Source: Bog-793 sp963803025
GTDB lineage: Bacteria; Actinomycetota; Acidimicrobiia; Acidimicrobiales; Bog-793
Assembly: GCA_963803025.1 (NCBI GenBank)
Contig: CAWDKZ010000009.1
Span: forward strand, 1 to 64,000
Length of the DNA: 64,000 nucleotides
Direction: 5' to 3'
Shown here: in pieces, positions 25,475 to 34,562 of the stretch
Position numbering within the stretch: position 1 is the first letter of the stretch
Layout: each line of letters starts with the position of its first letter
The notes under the pieces: model-generated
What the model saw: only the letters and a program-made list of their open reading frames with translations
Databases searched by the model: none
What the model was told of the DNA's origin: nothing
Program-made: the position numbers and the translations under genes

Positions 25475-27136
25475 ATGCCAAGCATCATAGAGCCGGTCGC
25501 GACGGCAGTCGGTGAGATGCCGATCTTGTCTATGTCAGAGATTACGAAGTACTACGGGACACACGCTGTCCTGTCGCATGTCGACTTTTCAGTCTCGCGG
25601 GGTGAGATAGTAGGCCTGATAGGCGCAAACGGCGCGGGCAAGACGACGTTGCTCAAGATCTTGGGGGGCGTCATCCCCGCCTCAGCTGGCACCGTCGAGG
25701 TGGACGGGCACGAAGTGAGCGCGTCCCACTACAACCCGGCCGAGGCTTGGATGCACGGGCTGGCGATGGTGCACCAAGAGCTCTCGTTGTGCACGAACCT
25801 GGCTGTTTGGGAAAACTGGGCCCTCCTCTACCACCACATCGGCCGGGGGCGTAGGGCAGCCCAGATCGCGGACGCGACAAAGGCATTGGAGGCTGTCTTC
25901 CCGGGTAGTGGCATCTCACCGCGCGTGAGCGTTTCGGAGTTCCCACTTGCGCGACAGCAGATGATCGAGATAGCTCGCGCCGCCTCCCACCCACGCTTGA
26001 AGCTGTTGGTCCTGGACGAGCCAACTTCTGCCCTGTCCGGTGAAAGTAGTGCCAAGCTGCAACTTTACCTAAAGGAGGCGCGTGCCCGAGGGGTGGCAGC
26101 GATCTACGTCACTCACAAGCTCGACGAGGTCCTCGGGCTGGTGGACAGGATCGTCGTGCTGCGCAACGGCGAAGTGTGCTGGACCGGGAGCAGGCGCGAA
26201 GCATCACGGGACCAGCTCGTGGAAGAGCTCGGCGCGAGACCCTCCGAGCAGGTCGGGAAGCCCGCACGGCAACTTGTCAACGAAGCAGCCGTGCTCGCGG
26301 ACGCCGCAAAGCGGGAGAGCACGGCGGAGGCAACGGGGGAGGGCAGCGAGCCGGTCGTGTCGATGCGGGGGCTGCGTGCGGGCAGGTTGAAGGGTGTCGA
26401 CATCGTCGCACGGGCCGGCGAGATAGTTGGGCTCGCAGGGCTCGAGGGCGCTGGGCAGCGGGACGTGCTGCGGGCAGTTTTCAGGCGAGGAAGGGGCTCG
26501 GAAGGCGGCCAGGTCGTGGTGCGCGGGTCTGTTGCGTACATTGCCGGTGACCGGGCCGCCGAAGGCAACTTCGGACTGTGGGACATCTACCACAACATCC
26601 TGATCGGCGCCCTCAAGCTGGAGCGCGTCACGCGGGCAGGCTGGTTGCGCTGGAGGACTGCAAACGGGATCGTCCAGCAGTGGTTCGAGCACTTCGACAT
26701 AGCCGCCACTGACCCCAAGGTGAAGCTCAGGGCGCTCAGCGGCGGGAACCAACAGAAGGTGCTGATAGCACGCGCGTTCGCTAGCGAGGCTGAGGTCCTC
26801 CTGCTCGATGACCCGACGCGCGGGGTCGATGTCGCCACAAAGGAAACTGTCTACGGTGCCCTCGAGGAGGCGCGGGCAGCCGGCCGGACCATCATCGTCT
26901 ACTCGACCGAAGACGCTGAGTTCCATCGTTGCGACCGTGTCTATGTGTTTGCTCAGGGTCGCATCAGCGGGGAGCTCAGCGGGCCGCAGATCTCCGGGGC
27001 AGAGATCGTGCGGCTTTCGTACGCGCGCTTCGAGGACGCGGGCCTGGGGACCGCCGAGGTGGGCCCGGCCACGCCGAGCGGAGATGGCGCGATGGCCCCG
27101 GAGGCCCACGCTTCGCAAGGAGGTGCGGGCCGATGA
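25475..27136 (+). CDS. Ribose/galactose-type sugar ABC transporter, ATP-binding protein
   Basis: A tandem two-NBD ATPase of 553 aa (RbsA/MglA/XylG type) that powers import by the following permeases. NBD1: Walker A LIGANGAGKTTLLKIL, a degenerate signature FPLARQQMIEIA, Walker B LLVLDEPTSAL. NBD2: a degenerate P-loop GLAGLEGAGQRDVLRAVF, as usual in this family, signature LSGGNQQKVLIARAF, and Walker B LLLDDPTRGVDV. ATG 25475 has GAGGGA nine bases upstream; a TTG further up has none. Its stop overlaps the next start (ATGA). Confidence 0.9.
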   Translation: MPSIIEPVATAVGEMPILSMSEITKYYGTHAVLSHVDFSVSRGEIVGLIGANGAGKTTLLKILGGVIPASAGTVEVDGHEVSASHYNPAEAWMHGLAMVHQELSLCTNLAVWENWALLYHHIGRGRRAAQIADATKALEAVFPGSGISPRVSVSEFPLARQQMIEIARAASHPRLKLLVLDEPTSALSGESSAKLQLYLKEARARGVAAIYVTHKLDEVLGLVDRIVVLRNGEVCWTGSRREASRDQLVEELGARPSEQVGKPARQLVNEAAVLADAAKRESTAEATGEGSEPVVSMRGLRAGRLKGVDIVARAGEIVGLAGLEGAGQRDVLRAVFRRGRGSEGGQVVVRGSVAYIAGDRAAEGNFGLWDIYHNILIGALKLERVTRAGWLRWRTANGIVQQWFEHFDIAATDPKVKLRALSGGNQQKVLIARAFASEAEVLLLDDPTRGVDVATKETVYGALEEARAAGRTIIVYSTEDAEFHRCDRVYVFAQGRISGELSGPQISGAEIVRLSYARFEDAGLGTAEVGPATPSGDGAMAPEAHASQGGAGR

Positions 27137-28140
27137 AGGTTGCCGAAGCACCGGTGCTAGGTGCCGTCCACCCTGGGCCCGCACCTCACGCCCGGCAGCT
27201 GAGATGGCTTGTCCCTTCCTCTAGGGGTTGGACAGCCGGGCTGTTGCTCGTGGTTGTCGCTGCAGCAACAGCCATCCTGCGCCCAGCCACCCTGAGCGGT
27301 ACCGGGGCCAGTTTGTTGCTCGGCCCCGCGCTCCCCTTGGTGTTCGCGTCGCTGGCGCAAATGGTGATCATCCTCGTGGGCGACTTCGACCTTGGGATCG
27401 GCTACGCCGTCGGCTTGGTCAACGTGCTCACTGCCACAGTGCTGACGACGAACCCCTTCTACGGCGTCGCGCTAATGATCGTCATGGTACTTGCTTATGT
27501 CGCCATGGGGGCGATCGTAGAGCTCTTCCACGTACCCGCCATCGTCGTCACCCTTGGTGCCTCGTTCATCTGGCTCGGGGTGGGCCTCACCATCCAGCCC
27601 ACCCCGGGAGGGACAGCGGCTTCGTGGCTGGAAACGACCACGAACGCGACCTGGCCGGTGGTCCCCGAGCAGGCCTACATCATCGTAGTGGGGGCGCTCG
27701 TGATGTGGTGGGTGCTCAGGCGTTGGCGCTATGGCATCGTACTGAGAGGCCTCGGTAACAACCGGGCCGCCCTCGTGAACAGCGGCTGGTCCCCACTCTG
27801 GACCAGGTTGTGCGCTTACGCCCTGGCCGGCGTGCTCGTGGACGTGGCGGGGCTGCTCACCACAAGCGTGACGACGTCGGCAGACATAAACGCAAGCGCG
27901 ACACTGACGCTGATCACCTTCGCTGTGGTCGTAGTAGGAGGTTGCCGTTTCGGGGGTGGCATCGTTGTACCGGGTGGCGTCGTGGCTGCGGCGGTCGCCT
28001 TCTCACTGCTGGCATCGGTGCTCTCCTTCCTGAACGTCGCGGCGGCCTGGAACACGGCCGTGGAGGGCCTGGTCCTGGTCGCGGCGGTAGGCATGCGCTG
28101 GTTCGTAGAGGGCCTTAGACGTTATGCGCGGAGGCGTTGA
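27133..28140 (+). CDS. Sugar ABC transporter permease 1 (RbsC-type)
   Basis: A membrane permease of 335 aa with eight to ten hydrophobic segments. The family signature region is SLAQMVIILVGDFDLGIGYA and a later segment is LITFAVVVVGGCRFGGGIVV. ATG 27133 overlaps the ATPase stop and has GGAGG about eight bases upstream. It pairs with the second permease, which starts four bases after its stop. Two different permeases in one system imply a heterodimeric pore. Confidence 0.88.
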   Translation: MKVAEAPVLGAVHPGPAPHARQLRWLVPSSRGWTAGLLLVVVAAATAILRPATLSGTGASLLLGPALPLVFASLAQMVIILVGDFDLGIGYAVGLVNVLTATVLTTNPFYGVALMIVMVLAYVAMGAIVELFHVPAIVVTLGASFIWLGVGLTIQPTPGGTAASWLETTTNATWPVVPEQAYIIVVGALVMWWVLRRWRYGIVLRGLGNNRAALVNSGWSPLWTRLCAYALAGVLVDVAGLLTTSVTTSADINASATLTLITFAVVVVGGCRFGGGIVVPGGVVAAAVAFSLLASVLSFLNVAAAWNTAVEGLVLVAAVGMRWFVEGLRRYARRR

Positions 28141-28143
28141 CGA

Positions 28144-29115
28144 ATGAAGACCAACGGGCTTGTACGGGAGCCGAACTTCGTGCAGCGCGTGGACTGGTCA
28201 CGAGCGAGGTGGGTCTTCCCGCTCGGCGCGTCCCTGCTGTTGTGGTTCGCAGCCTGCGGGATATCGGGCAGGTTCACCGTGGACCTGCTCCTGGACAACA
28301 TCACCGTGGCAAGTTTTGTCGCCCTGGTGGCTGTCGGCCAGATGCTCGTCGTGGGTCTCGGCGACGGTTCTTTCGACCTCTCGATACCTTACGTCATGAC
28401 GGTTGCCGCGTACCTTTGCGGGGAGTCGAGCGGGGGCAGCAATACGTACTTGGTCCTGGCGCTCCTTGTCGGCCTCGCGGTGGGGGCCCTGGCGGGGGCG
28501 TTCACCGGGGTCCTCGTCGTGGGCCCCGGGCTCCCACCTGTCGTCGCGACATTGGCCACGGGGTACATCGCGTACACGATCGTCCTGTTGATAGGCAATG
28601 GCTCACAGGTGATCGTGGCACCGGGCCTAATCAGCTTCGGGCAAAACAGCTGGCACGGCTTGACGCTCGTCGTGCTGGCGGCCGTGGTCGTGATGGTCGC
28701 CGTCGCCCTGCTCCGTGGCCAGGGCCGTTACGGGATGTACCTGCACGCCATCGGCCAGAGCCGGGCTGCCGCAGCCCTCGCCGGCGTACCGGTCAAGCGC
28801 GTGATCGTTCTCACCTTCACGCTATCGGGGTTGCTGGCAGCTATCGCGGGGATCCTGCTGTCCGGCTATGCCGGTGGGGCCTTTGCCGACATGGGGGACA
28901 CTTACCTGATTGCCTCGGTCGCCGCCATCGTCATCGGGGGCACGTCGGTGCGCGGCGGCGAGTCAGCGATCGCCGCGACCGCCTTCGGTGCCACGACGAT
29001 CGCGCTCCTCATCGCCCTGCTCGAGCTGTCGGGAGCTGCGATCGGCGTGCAGGACATAGTGCAAGGCGCAGTCATTATTGGGGTGGTCATGGTGGTGACG
29101 CGGGCCCAGCGCTAG
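28144..29115 (+). CDS. Sugar ABC transporter permease 2 (RbsC-type)
   Basis: The second BPD_transp_2 permease, 323 aa. The signature is VAVGQMLVVGLGDGSFDLSI, and ASVAAIVIGGTSVRGGESAI is the conserved cytoplasmic loop region. The start follows the first permease stop by three bases. The binding-protein gene begins about 300 bp downstream, behind the 17-bp repeat array. Confidence 0.88.
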   Translation: MKTNGLVREPNFVQRVDWSRARWVFPLGASLLLWFAACGISGRFTVDLLLDNITVASFVALVAVGQMLVVGLGDGSFDLSIPYVMTVAAYLCGESSGGSNTYLVLALLVGLAVGALAGAFTGVLVVGPGLPPVVATLATGYIAYTIVLLIGNGSQVIVAPGLISFGQNSWHGLTLVVLAAVVVMVAVALLRGQGRYGMYLHAIGQSRAAAALAGVPVKRVIVLTFTLSGLLAAIAGILLSGYAGGAFADMGDTYLIASVAAIVIGGTSVRGGESAIAATAFGATTIALLIALLELSGAAIGVQDIVQGAVIIGVVMVVTRAQR

Positions 29116-29162
29116 CCCTGGTGCGTGCAAGGCGTGGCTGGCCGCACGCGAGAACTTCAGTT

Positions 29163-29281
29163 AAAGGAGGTGATGTGATAAAGGAGGTGATGTGATAAAG
29201 GAGGTGATGTGATAAAGGAGGTGATGTGATAAAGGAGGTGATGTGATAAAGGAGGTGATGTGGTAAAGGAGGTGATGTGAT
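29163..29281 (+). repeat. Seven tandem 17-bp Shine-Dalgarno-like units
   Basis: Seven head-to-tail units of AAAGGAGGTGATGTGAT start at 29163, 29180, 29197, 29214, 29231, 29248 and 29265. Only the sixth has a change (A to G at position 16). AAAGGAGGTGAT is complementary to twelve bases of a standard 16S rRNA 3' tail. Each unit also contains ATGTGA, a start codon followed at once by a stop. The array lies between the last permease and the binding-protein gene. Confidence 0.95.
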
Positions 29282-29337
29282 ATCGTAGTTGAAGGGTATC
29301 GTAGAGCACATTTCTGTTGGGCAAGGCCTGACATCAA

Positions 29338-29383
29338 TAAATGCATGAGAGAGATACTAGTAAATGCATGAGAGGGATACTGG
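29338..29383 (+). repeat. Tandem 23-bp repeat pair before the binding-protein gene
   Basis: TAAATGCATGAGAGAGATAC (29338) and TAAATGCATGAGAGGGATAC (29361) start two adjacent 23-bp units that differ at two bases. ATG 29341 inside the first unit opens a 20-codon frame that ends at TAA 29401-29403, just before the ribosome-binding site of the binding-protein gene. It could be a leader peptide, but there is no good ribosome-binding site for it. Confidence 0.6.
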
Positions 29384-29423
29384 TGAGGAGAAGTCCTAGG
29401 TAATGCCAAATAGGAGGCAGATA

Positions 29424-30568
29424 ATGTTGGACAGGACAAGCTGGTCGCTCAGGGCGCTTCTGGGTGCGCGCTGGCGTTTGCGCTACCGCAATGCTCGCTC
29501 TCGCAGCCGTTGGGGTCACCTCAACTGCTTCGGCAGGTGCTTCGGCAGGGCCGAAGAAGTCGAACAACATCACCATTGCGTTCGCGCAGGGTTACTGCGG
29601 CAATACATGGCGAGCAGCCATGAACTCCGCGTTCTTCACCGAAGCGAAGTTGTTGGAGAAGCAAGGGCAGCTCGCTAGCTATAAGTACGTGTGCGCTAAC
29701 GGTTCAGTTGCCACCCAAGAATCACAGATCGCGACCCTGATCATCGACCACCCGAGCGTCATAATAATTGACCCACAGTCGACTACTGCTCTGAACGGGG
29801 TGATAGCGAGAGCCCATGCCGCAGGCATCCCCGTGCTTGACACCGAGTCGGGGCCGGTAACAAGCCCGATCCCTTACGAGCTGAACGAGGACAACTGGGC
29901 CGACTTGTACCTGGCTGGCCAGTACATCGCCCAAAGGCTGCATGGCGTCGGGAACGTCTTCGAGGACCGCGGCGAGGCTGGGCTCACGAACGAAACGGTG
30001 TTCCACTATGGACTTCTCGCGGCGCTCAAGCCATACCCGAAGATCCATGTTGTTGCCAGCTGTGTGGGGCGCGTGGGACGACGCGACGAGCGAGGCCAAG
30101 ACCGCTGCCGTACTTAGCGGTCTGCCGACGATCAACGCTATCGCCGGGCAAGGGGGCACGTACGGCGTGCTGGAGGCATTCAAGGCGGCTGGGCGCCCTG
30201 TCCCGGTCGTGACGGGTGACAACCGCGGTACGTTCCTTCACTGGTGGGCAGCTGAGAGCAAGACAAATCCTAGTTTTACGACGGTGTCCATCGAGGTGAA
30301 CCCCGGTATTGGTGCTGCAGCCGCGTGGGTCGCTGTCCAGATTGCCAAGGGTACGAAAGTCCCCAAGACCATGGTCATGCCCGTCCTGACGATCACGCAG
30401 TCGACGCTGTCGCAGTACGAGAACACGCCAGTTACGACGACGGCCTCACACATTTACCCGGCCTCCTGGTTCCAGAAGAACCTGTTGGCGGCTGCGCCAA
30501 CGAACAATGGGCAGGGGCCTGGCTGCACTGGAGATAAGAGTGCTACTTCCGCGAACGGTTGCAAGTAG
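29424..30568 (+). pseudogene. Sugar ABC transporter substrate-binding protein, two frameshifts
   Basis: A periplasmic-binding-protein-like (Peripla_BP_4 type) lipid-free exported protein. ATG 29424 with AGGAGG upstream opens MLDRTSWSLRALLG. The signal peptide core ATAMLALAAVGVTSTASA lies in the next frame, which runs through ITIAFAQGYCGNTWRAAMNS and VIIIDPQSTTALNGVIARAH to about 30060. The rest, VWGAWDDATSEAKTAAVLSG and YGVLEAFKAAGRPVPVVTGD to GCK, lies in a third frame. Shifts are therefore near 29460 and 30058-30068. Either the gene is decaying, or the sequence has errors here, or translation starts at GTG 29464 and only one shift is real. Confidence 0.75.
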
Positions 30569-30640
30569 GGCACAACAAAGAGCTAACTCCAGGCGCAGGT
30601 TGAGCCAGAGAGGCTCAGCGTGCGTTAGATGACAAGACAC

Positions 30641-30692
30641 GAGCGGGCGCGCAGGCTACGTGGCATGGTGCCATGAGCCTGGGTGCCCGCTC
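30641..30692. terminator. Long hairpin after the transporter operon
   Basis: GAGCGGGC (30641-30648) and CAGGCT (30652-30657) pair with AGCCTG (30676-30681) and GCCCGCTC (30685-30692); an inner GGCATGGTGCC can extend the fold. There is no T-run, so it would be a non-canonical terminator or an mRNA-stabilising element. A smaller hairpin, TGAGCC/GGCTCA, lies at 30601-30617. Confidence 0.45.
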
Positions 30693-30751
30693 CTCTGTCA
30701 GTCTGGGCCCCTTCGAATGTCAGCGGGGACTAGAAGTGCGGGGGAGGTACC

Positions 30752-30982
30752 ATGCCGTTTATCAATGTAAAACTGTTGGAAGGTGTTTTCAGCGAGGGCC
30801 AGAAGCGGGACATCGTGAGCAAGATGACGGACACAATGGTCGATGTCGCGGGCGAGGAGCTGCGCCAGGCGATCTGGGTCGTCGTTGAAGAGGTGAAGGA
30901 GGGCTACTGGGGTGTTGGCGGGGAGCCGGTCAGGAGCGAGGACGCAAGGCGCAACAACACCAAGCGCCGACCAGGGAGTTAA
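30752..30982 (+). CDS. 4-oxalocrotonate tautomerase-family protein
   Basis: A small 76-aa protein with the catalytic Pro exposed after Met removal (MPFINVKLLEGVF). The rest of the motif follows: KMTDTMVDVAGEELRQAIWV. Family members are keto-enol tautomerases. GGGGGAGG lies just upstream of ATG 30752. It sits between the transporter and the TIM-barrel gene and could help in isomerising a keto acid. The C-terminal ten residues are basic and unusual. Confidence 0.8.
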   Translation: MPFINVKLLEGVFSEGQKRDIVSKMTDTMVDVAGEELRQAIWVVVEEVKEGYWGVGGEPVRSEDARRNNTKRRPGS

Positions 30983-31111
30983 CCTGCTCTTCGTGCGCCG
31001 TCCCAGCTGCCGCGGAGGCCCATTTGCAGGTGGTGGGCTCGGCGCACGACATTGATAATTTCGTTGGCCACGAAGGAAGGTAGTACTGACTTCGGGAAAG
31101 GAAGGGTTGGG

Positions 31112-32089
31112 ATGCCGTTCACGGCAAAGAGCTGGCCCATAGCGGCTGCTTTGCTCCAGTTCCCTGGGGTAAAGGCCGACGGGACGGTGGTCCAGGAGGC
31201 TGACGCGGCGGAGTGGTGCTCGACGTTCTCGGAGGTTGCCGAGGCAGGTTTTGATGACGTGGACATGACCGACAGCTGGGTGCGGGTGGGTGACCTGTCG
31301 GAGGCGAGGCTCGACATATTGAAGGCGGCTGCTACAAAAGCGGGTGTGCGCATGGCGTCGGTGTCGGCGATACGTCGGAGCGTCATCGACGCCAGGGAGG
31401 GGGAGGCAAACCTTGCGTACAGTAATAGGACACTTGATGCCGCTGCCCACCTTGGCATCCCAGTGGTCTCGTTCGGGCTGCACCAGGCGTTGACAGAGGA
31501 GCAGAAGCGCCAGCTGTTTTTCTGGACGGCCGAGGGGCACAAGGACCCGGTAGGTGACAAAGAGGTATGGGGTACAGCGGTCAGGCGGCTCAGGGAGTTG
31601 GGCCGGCATGGAGCCGATGTGGGCGTTTCGGTGTCGCTGGAGATGTACGAGGACACCTACGTGGGCACAGCGGACTCGGCGGTGCGCCTCGTGGAGGAGA
31701 TCGACGTCGAAAACCTGGGCCTTAATCCGGACGTAGGTAATCTGGTCCGTCTTCACCGGCCGGTCGAGGACTGGCGGGAGATCCTGCAAAAGACGCTACC
31801 CTACACGAACTTCTGGCATGTCAAGAACTACTACCGTGACGAGGACGTCGCGAGAGGCTATTTTGTAGCGTTTCCTGCGCCGATGGAGCTAGGAATTATC
31901 AATTACCGTGACGCCATCTCGTGGGCATTGGCGAACGGGTTCCAGGGGGTGATCTGCACGGAGCATTACGGGGGCGATGGGCTGAGCGTGAGCGCGACCA
32001 ACCAGGCGTACCTGAGGGAGAAAGTGTTGCCCAAAACCGACGGGTACCGCCTGGGTTCTAGCCGGGTCCGGCAAATGACCTGGACGTAG
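31112..32089 (+). CDS. Xylose-isomerase-like TIM-barrel sugar (phosphate) isomerase/epimerase
   Basis: A 325-aa TIM barrel of the AP-endonuclease-2/sugar-epimerase superfamily. Metal-binding residues sit in VSLEMYEDTYVG (Glu), LGLNPDVGNLVR (Asp), FWHVKNYYR (His) and VICTEHYGGDG (Glu). ATG 31112 is chosen for GGAAGGG eight bases upstream; an ATG 60 bp earlier has no such site. It is the last gene of the plus-strand transporter operon. Substrate unknown, but probably a keto sugar or its phosphate. Confidence 0.8.
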   Translation: MPFTAKSWPIAAALLQFPGVKADGTVVQEADAAEWCSTFSEVAEAGFDDVDMTDSWVRVGDLSEARLDILKAAATKAGVRMASVSAIRRSVIDAREGEANLAYSNRTLDAAAHLGIPVVSFGLHQALTEEQKRQLFFWTAEGHKDPVGDKEVWGTAVRRLRELGRHGADVGVSVSLEMYEDTYVGTADSAVRLVEEIDVENLGLNPDVGNLVRLHRPVEDWREILQKTLPYTNFWHVKNYYRDEDVARGYFVAFPAPMELGIINYRDAISWALANGFQGVICTEHYGGDGLSVSATNQAYLREKVLPKTDGYRLGSSRVRQMTWT

Positions 32090-32440
32090 CGGACCTGGAG
32101 AGGGCCGAAGAGGAACTACGCCGTTCCCGAGACAAGCTCGGGAGCGGGGGCCCTTCGGGCAGCTCGACACGACCGGTGAGTGTGGATCTACCGTCGCCGC
32201 GTGAGTGATGACCTCTGCTCAGTGCATTACGAGTAGGTCGAAAGCGGTCATTTCAGGGGTTGAGGCGCGGAAGTCCGGTCGGAGCCATTCGCCTTTTGCC
32301 CGCGCCGCACCACCGGACGCCGCTCCTGACTATTAGTCTGGTCACTCCCGGTCACGCCGAGGGAACTGCTTATTGCTCAGTTCGCCCGTTGGCCTTCTCA
32401 GCTGGACCTGGTGCTCGTCGCCTCGGGCAGGCCACCCTCT
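32090..32440. other. Intergenic region between convergent genes
   Basis: There is no supported gene in these 351 bp. A 7-bp hairpin, TCCCGAG (32125-32131) and CTCGGGA (32137-32143), lies about 35 bp after the TIM-barrel stop and may end transcription, although no T-run follows. Confidence 0.4.
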
Positions 32441-33514
32441 TCAGGCTCGAGAGGGCGCCCCGTATTCCCAGGACATCTCGGGCTGGTACATCTCAGCGTA
32501 ATCCGGGTACTTATACCGGCCGATGTCCTTGTCATCGGGGTACACAAACCGCGCGCCGGGCTGCAGGATAACGGTCTTTATCCCCGGTGCCTGCCTATGA
32601 ACGAGCCATTCCAGGACACTGGGATCTTCCTGCGAGTTAGCCCAGTTGTCGTAATGGTTCGGCACCAGGACCTCAGTTCTCACAGCTTGGGCGACACGCA
32701 TAACGTCGTACGGGCTCATTTTGTCAGTAGCACCAGGTGCGGAATGGCCCATATTCATGCACGCAATGTCCACGTGGTATTTGGCGCCAATGTTAGCGTA
32801 AGCGTTACTATAGAGAGTGTCTCCCAGGAACAGGACGGTTCCGCCATCAGTCTGGAACAGGTAGCTGACCGCGACTTCCTCGTAAGGTCGGATCCCGTGC
32901 GGGTCATCGACCCCCGTCATGGCAGCCATGATGTCATAGTTCATCAAGCACTGGACCTTGGTAGCCCCGAACTGGACGGAATCCCCTGGCCTGACCAGGC
33001 GGATCCTTTCCTTCGGGACTCGGAAGTTCCTGAACTTCTCAACCGCTGCCGCCGGGCCCACAAAGGCACATGTTGTTGTCTTCGTTGCTGCCTTTATCGT
33101 GTAGATGTCGCAGTGGTCTTGGTGCTGGTGGGTGGAGAACGCACCATCTACCCGGTCGAACGCCCACGGGTCCACGACCTGTGGTATAAGCCTAAGCCAG
33201 TTCAGTGTGGGTGCTCCGCTGGTCCGGCAAACGCCACAACCGTCATAAGTCGTGTATATAGAGGGCCCTGCATAGTTGTCGATGAGGAAGACCTCACCCC
33301 CAGACGTCTTCAACGCGTAAGCCGCGCCTCCAAACCACCAGAGCGCGACTGTCCCTGGCCGGACATTGAACCCGGCGATCTCCTTGTTCAGGAAGGTGCC
33401 CCATTCGGGGAACACGTCCCGGAGCCAGTCGTCACGTGATATGTCGCGGTCCTCACCCAAGTAGGCCCCGGACATAAGACCACGGCCATCGCTCTTCACG
33501 ACCAAGTCAGACAT
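32441..33514 (-). CDS. UlaG-like metallo-beta-lactamase-fold lactonase
   Basis: A 357-aa MBL-fold hydrolase close to UlaG, the L-ascorbate 6-phosphate lactonase. The metal motif is STHQHQDHCD (His129, His131, Asp133, His134). Later ligand regions are MNYDIMAAMTGVDDPHGIRP, VLFLGDTLYSN and NMGHSAPG. The long form with GKEIAGF-like N-terminal helix (FLNKEIAGFNVRPGTVALWW) matches UlaG rather than generic MBL proteins. It is last in the operon DhaKL, RpiB, dehydrogenase, lactonase. The real substrate may be another phosphorylated or free lactone. Confidence 0.82.
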   Translation of the reverse strand: MSDLVVKSDGRGLMSGAYLGEDRDISRDDWLRDVFPEWGTFLNKEIAGFNVRPGTVALWWFGGAAYALKTSGGEVFLIDNYAGPSIYTTYDGCGVCRTSGAPTLNWLRLIPQVVDPWAFDRVDGAFSTHQHQDHCDIYTIKAATKTTTCAFVGPAAAVEKFRNFRVPKERIRLVRPGDSVQFGATKVQCLMNYDIMAAMTGVDDPHGIRPYEEVAVSYLFQTDGGTVLFLGDTLYSNAYANIGAKYHVDIACMNMGHSAPGATDKMSPYDVMRVAQAVRTEVLVPNHYDNWANSQEDPSVLEWLVHRQAPGIKTVILQPGARFVYPDDKDIGRYKYPDYAEMYQPEMSWEYGAPSRA

Positions 33515-33599
33515 CTCTCTTCTCCCTTCTCATGCGGTCCTGACCTACAGCCACTTATTTTCGCCGCCCCTCCTGCTGCCCCCCGTCCGATGCCGTGCC

Positions 33600-34550
33600 C
33601 TACCCGATGGGCGCAGGGCCCAGCTCGTCCACGAGCTTCTTCATCGCCACGTAGGCCTTATTGCGGTACGCCACGAGGTCGTTGGCCTTGTTTGCCGGGG
33701 TGTCGAGGAACCCTCCACCGCTCTTGGTCCCGAGCTTGCCTGCCTCGACGAGCTCGGCCAAGATCCTCGGTGTCGCGAAGCGCTCATGGAACTTCGTCTG
33801 AAGGGACTTGTAGCAGAAGGCGTACACGTCGAGGCCGGCCATGTCAGCGACGGCGAAGGGACCGAAGAACGGCAGGCGGAAACCGAACGTGGTACGGACG
33901 ATCGTGTCTATGTCCTTCGCAGACGCGGTGCCCTCCTCGACGAGCTTTGTGGCCTCATGGAACAGGGCGTACTGCAGTCGGTTGAGGACGAACCCCGTCA
34001 CGTCCCCTGCGCGGGCGCCCTGCTTGCCCGCCTTTGTCACGATCTCCTCTGCTCTGGCGACCACCGCCGGCGCGGTACCGCTGTGCGGGATCAGCTCGAC
34101 CCCGGGTATGAAAGGTGCAGGGTTGGAGAAGTGCACACCCAAGAAACGCTCAGGGTTGTTGACGGCCGTTGCGAGCTTGGCGATCGAGATCGTCGAGGTG
34201 TTAGTGGCGATGATCGCACCGGTAGGTGCTGCTTGGCTGATCTCGGCTAGCACCTCGTTCTTGGTCTCGACCACCTCGGGGACTGCCTCTTCCACAAAGG
34301 AGGCGTCTGCAACGGCGTCGCGGACCGACCGAGCAGCCCTGATATTGTCCTGGATGACTTCGGTTGAGCCTGGAGGGAAAAGGCCTTCCGCCACAAACTC
34401 CTTGGACTCGTTGACCAGCCTTTCGCAGCTGGCGAGGGCGACCTCCGCTGAAGAGTCTGCGATTGCCACCCTGGCACCCGACAGCGCCAGCACCTGGGCG
34501 ATGCCGCCCCCCATGTAGCCGGACCCGACGACCGCGTAATTCGGTGCCAT
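33600..34550 (-). CDS. 3-hydroxyacyl-CoA dehydrogenase-family oxidoreductase
   Basis: A 316-aa protein with the HCDH_N Rossmann motif AVVGSGYMGGGIAQVLALSG and catalytic regions NTSTISIAKLA and FLGVHFSNPAPFIPGVELIP. The C-terminal helical domain is DVTGFVLNRLQYALFHEATK. Family members include 3-hydroxybutyryl-CoA and L-gulonate 3-dehydrogenases. In a sugar operon, a 3-dehydrogenase acting on a sugar acid is as likely as a CoA substrate (inference). It starts 12 bp after the RpiB stop. Confidence 0.82.
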   Translation of the reverse strand: MAPNYAVVGSGYMGGGIAQVLALSGARVAIADSSAEVALASCERLVNESKEFVAEGLFPPGSTEVIQDNIRAARSVRDAVADASFVEEAVPEVVETKNEVLAEISQAAPTGAIIATNTSTISIAKLATAVNNPERFLGVHFSNPAPFIPGVELIPHSGTAPAVVARAEEIVTKAGKQGARAGDVTGFVLNRLQYALFHEATKLVEEGTASAKDIDTIVRTTFGFRLPFFGPFAVADMAGLDVYAFCYKSLQTKFHERFATPRILAELVEAGKLGTKSGGGFLDTPANKANDLVAYRNKAYVAMKKLVDELGPAPIG

Positions 34551-34562
34551 GCGTAGCCCTCC

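Noticed and set aside
26204..28118. Several long antisense or out-of-frame open frames over the ABC transporter genes
   Set aside because: They follow from high GC content. The forward frames contain complete transporter motifs and ATGA overlaps.
29163..29281. CRISPR-like array
   Set aside because: The units are only 17 bp and directly adjacent, with no spacers, and there are no cas genes nearby. It is a simple tandem repeat.
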